From assembly GCF_963583255.1 (NCBI RefSeq), contig NC_084819.1, forward strand, positions 6,160,501-6,224,500: a stretch of 64,000 bases of DNA, given 5' to 3'. The position numbers and the translations under genes are program-made. Shown one piece after another: positions 46,299-57,217 of this stretch. The notes beneath the pieces are model-generated. The model was not told where the DNA came from, did not search any database, and saw nothing but the letters and a program-made list of their open reading frames with translations. Numbering within the stretch: the stretch's first letter is position 1; each line of letters opens with the position of its first letter. The DNA is from Pyrus communis. Lineage: Eukaryota > Streptophyta > Magnoliopsida > Rosales > Rosaceae.

Positions 46299-46535
46299 TG
46301 TTGGATTTGGCATTAAATCAACATGCCTAAACTAAAAAGGATTAGGATATCTTAGACGCAAGGTATTTGGATTTGTGTTTCCTAGTTGGTTTGGGATTTG
46401 GTTTCAGTATAGGATTTGGTTTCCTATATTCTAGGGACTTTGTGTAAACCTAGGATATCTATTAGTATAAATAGATGGATGTGGGATAGAGTTTTGTGTG
46501 TGAGTGTTTTTGAGAGGCATAAGTTTGTATACTTG
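46299..46535 (+). repeat. Copia 3' LTR, truncated (237 of ~382 bp)
   Basis: Starts TGTTGGATTTGGCATT right after the purine tract and matches the 5' LTR to ATACTTG, where similarity stops abruptly. Confidence 0.87.
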
Positions 46536-46958
46536 TGTTGACCCTAAAACTACCAAGCCTACATGGCACGCATGCCGAGTAATTAATGAGCTAACTATGT
46601 CATTCGGTTATGTGTGGGGCATGCCAACTCATCGGTCGAGCTCAGCCGGGGAGTAAAATGTGTTAATGTTGCGTTGAGCGCGCCGCTAACTTCTTAATCT
46701 TGTGACTACGGCCGAGAAAGGAACACGCCTTGACCTTCAGGTTCTAGTCATTTGCCTGATGAAAATAAAAATTAACATCAAGGTCATCTACGTGTTCTCA
46801 CGTAACCCAATGCATACTGTCTATGTATTAGGCTTAAATAAAACTTCACGTCAAGGAGCGTGTTAAGGTGAACCACATGTAAAAATAAAAAATAAGGGAA
46901 CCTTTTTTAACATACAGTTAAAAAGATTATTTGTGGCATTTCAATCTTATTAAACACC
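46536..46958. mobile_element. Probable LTR fragment of another element
   Basis: New sequence starts TGTTGACCCTAAAACTACC directly at the copia LTR break, which looks like the 5' terminus of an LTR. The first ~220 bp are GC-richer (GGTCGAGCTCAGCCGGGG, ACGGCCGAGAAAGG) than the surroundings. No second copy, primer site or CA end can be placed in the window. Tentative. Confidence 0.4.
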
Positions 46959-47171
46959 ATGTTAGACCTTTGTTTGGAGACAATTACAAAACCAGAAGCA
47001 TTAAGGACAGGCCTGCCTGCAACTGATTTCTACGAGGGAATTTGCAGTGCAGTCCGACCGGCGAGCAACGACATTGCAATCTTCCAAGTTTGTGATTATA
47101 TAAATACACAATGGAGATCTTACTATCCAACATATCAACTTGTAAACTTAAACTAATTAAGTTGGTTACCA

Positions 47172-49210
<2,039 letters not shown>

Positions 49211-49933
49211 CTGGTGCTGCTTTTTACTCATCCATACCTGAGAAAACGCCAAGCTTCAAAGGCTCTTCCCTGTACGACATAAATGGGTTCCTCAGCAGCA
49301 GCCAACTACCAATTCCTTTCAAATCATAGCAGCAACTCCGTCGGAGTGACCTCAAAACCCGTTTCACTCTGTACTGCCACCAAATGATTTCTTTGTAAGC
49401 CAATTCTTTTCGGAGTAAACTCAACTCAAAACCCGTTTCACTCTGCACCTGCTGAACAAGATTGAAATAAAACAGAACAGGATATCTATGGTTGTATATG
49501 GCGCTATCTTACTCTTTCGACACAATGCTAGTACAACCGGGGACACTCGGACAGTAAATCACAGTTAAAAAATATAACAAAAATAGCTCCAGGCGACAAA
49601 CTTTACTGCCAACAAGTAAATTATCAAGGTCTAAACTTTATTTCAGTCGCAACATTGATCACACTAATTAACAGAATCAAAAGACTAAACTGGAGCTCGT
49701 CCAATTCAAATGCGATCAATACATTATCAATAACTTAAGGAAGAAAAAAAGGTTTGAGCTTGGTACAAACTTGCAACTAGTTTATTGATCGAGTTATTTC
49801 AAAGACAACATTCCAATACAAACAAGGCAGACGTGAATGCCACCCGGGAGAAGGCGCTGTATAATGGGGAGATCACATAAACTGAATTCAATTAATAGCA
49901 ACATGACAACCAAAAATCCAAACCTAAAAGCTT
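49211..49933. other. Region between subtilase pseudogene and UER1
   Basis: Probably the pseudogene 3' end, then the 3' untranslated region of the minus-strand UER1-like gene. Nothing else recognised. Confidence 0.45.
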
Positions 49934-51398
49934 TTAAGCTGCGGCAGTCTTCTGATTTGGCTTGAAAACGTTCTTGATGAGCGATTCCTTGATCGACAAG
50001 AGTTCAGGGAATTCTTTCTTCAATTTCGAGGCGTCGAGCTCATTGTTGCTTCTAGGAGCAACAATCACCTTTGCCTGCTCCTCAAGAGTAAAGTTCTTGT
50101 AAGTGAAGCTGGGGTCAATGTATTCCTTGTACATCTCCAAGATCTCGTTGTGGCTGACCACTCCGGGGTTTGTGAAGTTGTAGATTCCGGTGAGGTTTCT
50201 CTTTGCCATCTCGATGGAAATGGGGAGGAGTTCGTCCAAGATTGTCATGGAGTTTGGAATGTCGACTACCTTCTCGTATCGAGTGATCTTCGTGATGAAG
50301 TTACGGGGGTTGGATAAGTCGGATGAAATCGGCATCCGAACGCGCAAAGTACAAACGTTCTCGAAATTGTTGAGCAGATCTTCCACCTTTCAAGTATCAT
50401 CAAGTACCAAAATTAGTAACTCCCACTTTTTAAGCATTCTTATAGATCAAGTCACACATTTGAAAACTGAAAAATTGTCAATGACATCAAAATTCTGCTA
50501 CAAATTTTACGATATCTCGTAACGATAATGCTACATGTAACAAGTTAGTAAGTCCGATTTTGATGGTAAAAAGTTACAAAAGCGAATATTTTTAACAATT
50601 AGTTGCATTAGTGGCAAGTCAGAGTTATCCAGGCTACGAGAAATTACACCATGGTCCTCTTATTGACCACAATCAAACAGACTCACTGTCTCGCAGCATC
50701 AAATCTGATCCACCCACATCTTTTTATTTATCAGGAAGCCCCGTCCTTACTACTGGGTCCTTGCTTGCTGTCTTAACCGTTGCAATTAGAAAACACAACA
50801 TTTGTAATCCAAAAGGTTCACAACATTACAGATCCAACAGTAAAATCTTTGGATCTAAGATACCCAGATGAGATCTTACCAAGGGTAAATACGTAATTAC
50901 AATGCAAACGTAAATTGGTAAACGTGAAAAGGTAAAATGCGATTGACTCACCATGGCCTTTGTCTTGGAATAGAAAGATCCGATAAAGTTGGGGGTATCC
51001 TCCTCCTTGAACCCGACGCCCGATCCGAGCGGGTGACCCGCATCGTACTCGAAAATGCACCCGGTCGCATAGTTAATGAGGACCAACCCCCGCTCTCTGC
51101 ATACGTCAGCGAGGGTCAGGGTGCCGACCACGTTGGTCCGGATGGTCTCGACCTTATGGGATTCGCACCAGTCGACGTTGGGGCGGCCGGTGACGCCGGC
51201 GGCGTTGAAGACGTGGGTGGGCTTAATATTGGCGATGTCGGCCTCGAGCGAGCTGCGATTCTCGAGGCGGCCGGAGCCGTAGACGTAGTCGATTGATTGG
51301 GCCTCGCAGAGCTTGCCGAGGAGGCCGCCTATCCAGCCCGTCCGGCCGTAGATCAGGAACTTGAGCGGCTTCTGGGCGCCATTGGATGGGAAACCCAT
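49934..51398 (-). CDS. UER1: UDP-4-keto-6-deoxyglucose 3,5-epimerase/4-reductase (NRS/ER), 2 exons, 299 aa
   Basis: Cytosolic bifunctional enzyme completing UDP-L-rhamnose synthesis from UDP-4-keto-6-deoxy-D-glucose with NADPH; the product feeds pectin RG-I and flavonol rhamnosylation. Exon 1 is 51398-50952 (149 codons) and exon 2 is 50386-49934, split phase 0 at ATG|GTGAGT and AAAG|GTG. SDR-extended fold: Rossmann motif YGRTGWIGG (Gly18, Gly21, Gly24), NAAGVTGRPNVDWCE, and catalytic YSKTK (Tyr143, Lys147). The C-terminus has LRVRMPISSD and ELLPISIEMAKRNLTGIYNF. Length is close to Arabidopsis UER1 (~300 aa) and to the C-terminal half of RHM proteins; the dehydratase half is absent, so this is the stand-alone form. 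A CT-rich leader precedes the ATG. Intact. Confidence 0.95.
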
Positions 51399-51413
51399 CA
51401 GTGCCACAACCAC

Positions 51414-51417
<4 letters not shown>

Positions 51418-51453
<36 letters not shown>
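51418..51453. repeat. (GA)n microsatellite in the UER1 5' leader
   Basis: 36-bp uninterrupted run, CT on the coding (minus) strand, 20 bp upstream of the start codon. Confidence 0.93.
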
Positions 51454-51457
<4 letters not shown>

Positions 51458-51520
51458 GCTGAGGAGTGTTTGATTTGGATCTGGGGATTGTGTGAGAAAT
51501 GGAATGAGTGGTGTGGGTGG

Positions 51521-51529
51521 TGTATATAG
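51521..51529 (-). promoter_or_regulatory. TATA box of the UER1-like gene
   Basis: Minus strand CTATATACA about 125 bp before the ATG, with the CT-repeat leader between. Confidence 0.5.
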
Positions 51530-51599
51530 GCAATAGAAAAAGAAGGAACACGAGAGACGGGGTGGTCGAATGCGACTGTATCGGACACTGATGGTGTAT

Positions 51600-53761
51600 C
51601 TTTACTTCTTTGCCTGAATATTATAGTTGGGTTGGGATGTGGGAGACCCTATAGAACCTTACCATAGACTTCACTTCTTTTTTTCACTTTTGATATTAGT
51701 GGAGATTTCGAGTTGACAAGTGACTTCTACCCATATTTTTCTCGTACGTATTTTATGTTTGTTTTTAACAATTAGATTCAACGAATAGAGAATATTAATG
51801 AAAGAAAAAGACAAACGTAAGTGTATAGAATCATTTGCAATTTTTTTTGCTTAATAATTTGTTTGTTGCAACTTGGAAGAGAGCAAGAATCGAGCTTTCA
51901 TTTAATCTAAGAAAAGAGAGCGTGAATTATACTTTATGAGTGGAAGGAGGGTAAAGGTAAGTGTTTTACCACTAAAATTTTGATATGATTAGGTCAAATT
52001 ATATTGTAAATGGGAATTCAAGTATGGGCATTTACCCACTTAGTCCTACGATTTAACGGTATTTTTCTTCACTTGTAAGTGAGAGATCTTAGGTTCGATT
52101 TTCGCCAAAGACGAATTTAAACCACATTATTGCTAGTCTATTATGAGGTTTAGCCCACTCTCCCGCCTCTTAGTGTAGATAATATCGTTTATTCTAAAAA
52201 TAAAAAAATAAAAAGTACGAGTGTTTTTGTTTTTTGTTTTTTGATGGTTGTGTATATTGGTTACAAAAGTTTGATAGTTATTAAATTGAGTTTTACCTAT
52301 TTGGAAATTAGAATTGTTGTCTTAAAATGTAGGCACATTGACAAGTTGGTTTCCTATTTTTCATTTTTGGTCCAAGTGAGTTTTCCAATTTGGTCATTCA
52401 TTAGTTGATGCATTGTTGTGCCTTCCTTTTCATTGTTGACAAGTTTCAACTGTAAATTCCGATCACGTTAAGAGAGTAAGTTTAAAGTAATTAAGGGAAG
52501 GTGGCAATAATTTATGGAGATTAAAGGGTCTATTAGAATTTTAAAGGAGTTAAGAAATTTAAAGATATTCAATAAGAATTTTAAAAAATTCAATAATGCC
52601 TAAAAAATAAAAACCACATAAATTCATTAACTTTTAAACTTACCGAGCTGACCGTATGTAGTTGTACAATGTAAAACTTTCAAGAAATTGTCAGCACATA
52701 AGAGCTCTTTTAAGAAATTGTCTTTAAAACAAAAATTAAAACTTTTTCTCGGAAAGCAAATTATGCAGATACAAAAACGCACAGTTGCGAGAGATTTTTC
52801 AATGTAACTAGAACACGCAGTGATATATCATGTGTTACTATACCAATAGTGGAATATATGTGCTAAAAAGTTAATAACTTCAAAAATACAATTTTCCACC
52901 ATTTATATAAAAACACGTGATGTACCACTTATGTTCCTGTCGCAATGAAAATTTTCTCTACAATTGCAACCATGGAAAATTGCATGTCTACCTTACAAAA
53001 AGTATGCCTAAACAGTCCATGGAAAATCGCTTATGGTTGCGACCTTAAACTTCTAAACTCTAGAAAAACTTGAAACTAAACGAAAAACACTTGATTGGCA
53101 TAAATCCCTTTTTCCTTTCTTTTGTTTCTCACACATACTCGGCCTTCCAAAGTTCTTTTTTGCAGGCGATACACTCCTAAATTCTAAAAACATTGAAATC
53201 AAACGAAAAACACATGTATAAATCGATTCATACCTTAGTTTGAGAATTTAAAATTTCAAAATCATTATCCATCGGTCGAAAAGAATTTGTTTTTCTTTAT
53301 GAGAGCGTCTTAGGAGTCTAGCCAAAATGAGCATAAAGATTGTGTAATGGTACGGTTTATATCTTAATTCAAAAATTTCAGAAAATCAAGCCACTTGCTA
53401 GTTGTGGTACAAGGATAATGCTTACATACTCACGAGTGAGAATTCACCTTTTGGTTTTGTCTAATGATATTTTAAGACATGTTTTATTGTTTAAAAAACT
53501 AATGCACATGTTATTAGTATATTTTTTTTTCACTTTAAAAAATAAAAAACACATGACATTTTTTAGTTGAATCAAATTAAAAAGTGAGTGCATAGTGTAT
53601 TCACTATTGAGAAGTGAGTGCATAAGTATTATCTGTAGTATAATATTTATTAAAGTGGAGAGTGGACTTATAGTTTCTCATGAAAGAGTCGACTCATAGC
53701 TTCATCTCTACGTGTTCAAGCTTCAGCTCTACATGTTCTAATTAATTAAGGTATATTAATA
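51600..53761. other. Intergenic, AT-rich
   Basis: Apart from the SINE at 52034-52205, no gene or firm repeat. Confidence 0.4.
52034..52205 (+). mobile_element. tRNA-derived SINE (family B), best copy
   Basis: CCCACTTAGTCCTACGATTT, ACTTGTAAGTGAGAGATCTT, then box-B-like GGTTCGATTTTCGCC, GACGAATTTAAACCACATTA, TTGCTAGTCTATTATGAGG, and a terminal CTTAGTGTAGATAATATCGT followed by an A-rich tail. Relatives at 20040-20216 and 23083-23182. Confidence 0.68.
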
Positions 53762-53980
53762 GGACAAGAATTGTCTGCCCTTTCATTTCCGGTGCCCTCC
53801 CGTGCTCTTCTGTTTTGTGTGGTCATGGTTAAGTCACGTCAACATTTTATATTTTTTTTTTTACAGAGATAATAAGACAAAAATGAATAGTAATATAAAA
53901 TGTTGACGTGTCTTAACCGTGACAACACAAACAGAAGAACGGGAGGACACCGGAAGTGGAATAGCAGACAATCGTTGTCC
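53762..53980. mobile_element. MULE-type MITE with perfect 9-bp target duplication
   Basis: 219-bp near-perfect hairpin: GGACAAGAATTGTCTGCC, TTTCCGGTGCCCTCCCGT, CAACATTTTATATT at the left, complementary to AATATAAAATGTTGACGTG, ACGGGAGGACACCGGAAG, GCAGACAATCGTTGTCC at the right. ATATTAATA lies on both sides (53753-53761, 53981-53989). A 9-bp duplication with long TIRs is the Mutator signature. Confidence 0.85.
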
Positions 53981-53989
53981 ATATTAATA

Positions 53990-54605
53990 TCCTTCGTTGC
54001 TTACCTTTTCTTTTATTTTATCTTTTCTTCTTTTACCTTTATTTTATTTTTGTTGCTCTTTACTTTCACTTTATTTATTCTAATTCCTCAACCATTGCAT
54101 AAATCTCAGATCCAAAATTTCCGATGCAGTAAGGTTCCATAAAATCTAAAGGCTAACTCCAATAGGGGGATGGAAACTAAAAAATAAAAAAAATAAAAAA
54201 ATAAATCTAAAATGAAAGTTCGAGCGTGGGTGAGCACACAACAAGTACTTTTTCTATTGTCTAGATACATGCGTCGTTCAGATCCAGGGACTAGCATATC
54301 TCCTAGATTTTGATCCAGTATGGCATGCCTAGTATATCCATTTTTAATTCCAACATCTCAAATCCAATTTAATCAATTTTAACGGTAATAAAAAAAATCC
54401 AATAGCTCAAATTCAATTTAATTAATTTTCTTGGTAATAAAAAAATGCAATGGCTCAAATTTTAATTAATCCAAATTAGATCCAACACCAAAACTCCTCC
54501 AACAATCTTATCAATTTTCACTAATCCATAAAAAATTCAATTTTCTCAACAATTGTTTTTTTAAGGTAAGATACAAAAACTAATTCCAAAACTATAAGCC
54601 ATAAA
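53990..54605. other. Intergenic, AT-rich
   Basis: T-rich 54000-54080; short repeated text TCAAATYCAATTTAATYAAT at about 54357, 54407 and (weaker) 54457. No gene. Confidence 0.4.
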
Positions 54606-54889
54606 TGTGACATCCCACATCGCCCAAGGGAGTGATCCTTAAATATATATTATCATCCCTACCTAGCACGAAGCCTTTTGGGAGCTCACTGGCTTCGGGT
54701 TCCGTAGGAACTCCGAAGTTAAGCGAGAAGGAGGCTAGAGCAATCCCATGATGGGTGATCCACTGGAAAGTTGCTCGTGAGTTCCCAAAAACAAAACCTT
54801 GAGGGAATGGTAAGCCCAAAGCGGACAATATCGTGCTACGGTGGTGGAGCGGGCCCGGGAAGTGATTCGTCCCGGGCAGGGATGTGACA
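54606..54889 (+). mobile_element. Cassandra solo LTR with perfect 5-bp target duplication
   Basis: 284 bp, TGTGACATCC to GGGATGTGACA, flanked by ATAAA (54601-54605, 54890-54894). The 5S rRNA-like domain reads GAACTCCGAAGTTAAGCG (box A at 54717-54725) and GATGGGTGATCCACTGGAAA (box C at ~54750-54769), with an AATCCCATGATGGGTGA intermediate stretch. No interior. The clean duplication and equal length to the other LTRs argue for a simple LTR-LTR recombination. Confidence 0.93.
54717..54772 (+). promoter_or_regulatory. 5S rRNA-type internal Pol III promoter within the Cassandra LTR
   Basis: Box A AGTTAAGCG and box C GATGGGTGATCCACTGG-AAGTT correspond to plant 5S rRNA. C-box changes relative to consensus (GACC to GATC, GGGA to GGAA) occur in this copy but not in 3525-3808 or 6969-7252, which keep GTGACCCACTGGGAAG. 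Confidence 0.75.
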
Positions 54890-55091
54890 ATAAAAATTTA
54901 AAAAAAGAAAAAGAAAAAGACAAATGAAATACAAAAGTTTAACAGATTATAAATGGGTTGGGGTGGGAATTATAGGTCCCTACCCCTTGAAGGAAAGAAC
55001 GGGTAACCTCATACATATAGATGAATAGTTGAAAATATGGGGCTAAATTATGAGATTTTAGCCCCTTGCGTGGGAGATAGCCTAAAAATCA

Positions 55092-55092
<1 letters not shown>

Positions 55093-55126
<34 letters not shown>
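55093..55126. repeat. (AT)n microsatellite
   Basis: Uninterrupted AT run. Confidence 0.93.
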
Positions 55127-55129
<3 letters not shown>

Positions 55130-55222
55130 ATTTTGGTAGAATGCAAACTACTCATTTCAAAAAATTTAAAATAGTTTATGAAATCAAGATATGCTAACTT
55201 TTATATCTATCGATAATTTATG

Positions 55223-55593
55223 GGGGGCGGATCAGTAGCGCCACTTTTGTTACACATGTTTTTGTGAGATCCACTCTGTAATATATTTTAATGATCTGAA
55301 CCGTCTCTTTTTTAGAACCTCATATATAGATCATCCTTTCAAAATATTTGACAAATCCAAAATCATACATTCACCTCTAGTGAAGAAAATAGACAAATAT
55401 GATTATACAAAGAAACCCTAAACCATTAATCCAACGGTTATATGATTTTAGATTCGAGTATTTTTGGTAGACATGAGCTTTGAGGGAAGATATAAAAGAT
55501 AGACGGTTCAAATCATTAAAAAAAATTACAAAGTGGGGCCCACAAAAATGTGTGTCAAAATTGTATAAAAAAGTGGTGTCACAGATCTGTCCC
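55223..55593. mobile_element. 371-bp foldback MITE
   Basis: Left GGGGCGGATCAGTAGCGCCA, CTTTTGTTACACATGTTTTT, GATCTGAACCGTCT; right AGACGGTTCAAATCATTAAA, GGGCCCACAAAAATGTGTGT, AAAAAGTGGTGTCACAGATC, TGTCCC. Arms of about 90 bp pair with interruptions around a ~190-bp centre. No ORF and no clean duplication. Confidence 0.7.
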
Positions 55594-55707
55594 TTATTTA
55601 TTTAAGAGAACTCTTAAACTTGTTAACTGGAATAACAACATATTAGTATGCTCTACATTCACCTAATTAGTTCAAATAACAAGTTTATAAGTAGCATTTG
55701 GTCTAAT

Positions 55708-55810
55708 ATCTTAGTGGATATAGATATAGTGTTAAGCTCTACATACGCGTCTTAGGTTCGAAACTCCCTACTCTCTTAAGTTTTTGTAATAATTTTGAAC
55801 AATCCCCTTC
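55708..55810 (+). mobile_element. tRNA-derived SINE (family C)
   Basis: AATATCTTAGTGGATATAGA (box A region), GTTAAGCTCTACATACGCGT, then box-B-like GGTTCGAAACTCCC, CTACTCTCTTAAG, TTTTTGTAATAATTTTGAAC. Same layout as 29640-29757. Confidence 0.6.
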
Positions 55811-55886
55811 CCTTAGTATTACTACTTTAAAAAACAGTAGTAATCGAATTACAAAATCATCCCACATCATTTTAGCTATGATATTG

Positions 55887-55887
<1 letters not shown>

Positions 55888-55935
<48 letters not shown>
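55888..55935. repeat. Compound (AT)n(GTAT)n microsatellite
   Basis: AT dinucleotides pass directly into about seven GTAT tetranucleotides. Confidence 0.92.
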
Positions 55936-57217
55936 TAATTGTATCAACTAATACAGATGACCAATGTATAAAATGTCGATGATTGTTGTGACTGTGGCTA
56001 CAAGGGCAGGATGATAGTTGATGCACCTGCAACACACTGTAATAATACCTCGTCTGATGCTTAAATAGGATACGGATCTTTTTGTCCAAAAGAGTGGGTG
56101 GTTTGAGAAAGAACACACACACCTTTAGCTCAAGTGTGAATCGTGTGATAACGAAGGCAAACCATGTAGGACCCGATTTTCAGCTCCCACCATTACTCAT
56201 GATTTCACTAATTTTCACGGCTCTGTTTCTCTTCTCCATTATTCTCAATCACATTATGAAAATAAACGATATGTATGATTACACGATAAGAGCGACAAAC
56301 ATAAGCGAGATGTATCTATACTCGTTACATATATTAATAAACATTTCAGGATTATAACAACTACATTCCTAATTTGTTAATGTTTTACTTAAGCAAGGAC
56401 TTTATTTTATATATATATATAAAAAGTATTTCATCATACATTGATTACAAACTAATCATCCTCCTCTCTATGCAATCTCAGTACCACATCAAGTGTAATG
56501 TACTTTTTACCTTTGGATCCAACGATTCGTCAAAGTAGAGCTCGTGGCTCACCTAAAGAATGCATATCCCTGGAAGTTCAAACTTAAGCTGAAAGCTCCA
56601 AACTTTTACTCGCTTTCCACTTAACCAACCTCTTAGAGTTAAAAAAAATTGAGTTACTCGAGAACCATGATGAAAATAGATTCTAAGCTCGATTTCCTTT
56701 GTAAATTAAAAAAATCAGGAAAGTGATTTATGCATGCCATTTTCCCCACTAACGCCTAAGGTTTGACAGCTTGAGTATAAAATGCCTCCACGCAGCAATC
56801 AAGAAAAGAAGAACATTTAGTATCTCTTATATTTGTCATTCATAGTTTTGTTTTACTAGATATTTTATTCTAAACAGCCGTAATTTATAACGAGAGAATT
56901 TAAACTTGAGTGTAAAGAAGATAATACATTGCTTTAGCCAAATGACTTAATCTGCATTGAGGATTCAAATTTTCACCCCAAATTATTTCGACATTCTAAG
57001 CAGAGTTGGACAAAATAACTCACCACCAACCATATACATTACAACGCATGTGGGACAATGCATGTTCAAATCCTACCTTCTAATGTACAAGGAAAAATAG
57101 ACAAGTTGGTGCCACATAGCTAGCAGGCCTAGTTGTATATTCATATGACCAAGAATTTGAGGCAGAAGCATACTTATCAACTGGGACTTCAAATCTGCAC
57201 TGAAAAATCTGTTGTGA
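55936..57217. other. Intergenic between repeats and the PLD gene
   Basis: No gene recognised. The last ~200 bp are likely the PLD 3' untranslated region. Confidence 0.4.

Larger units (their letters stand above)
36153..46535 (+). mobile_element. Decayed Ty1/copia retrotransposon, interrupted by a hAT element
   Basis: Left LTR 36153-36534, then a primer-binding site (GTGATATCAAGAGCC at about 36536), gag, protease/GAG-pre-integrase, integrase, RT and RNase H in copia order. A purine tract AAGGTGGAGAT follows, then a right LTR truncated at 46535. Stops and frameshifts run through every domain. A 5.68-kb insertion (40210-45891) splits RNase H. Without the insertion and its duplication the element would be ~4.7 kb, normal for copia. 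Dead, but the domain order is unmistakable. Confidence 0.92.

Noticed and set aside
51223..51588. 121-aa ORF overlapping UER1 exon 1
   Set aside because: Out-of-frame shadow of the coding exon and CT repeat.
54717..54772. Genuine 5S rRNA gene
   Set aside because: Only the promoter-containing part is 5S-like and it is embedded in a TG...CA LTR with target duplication.
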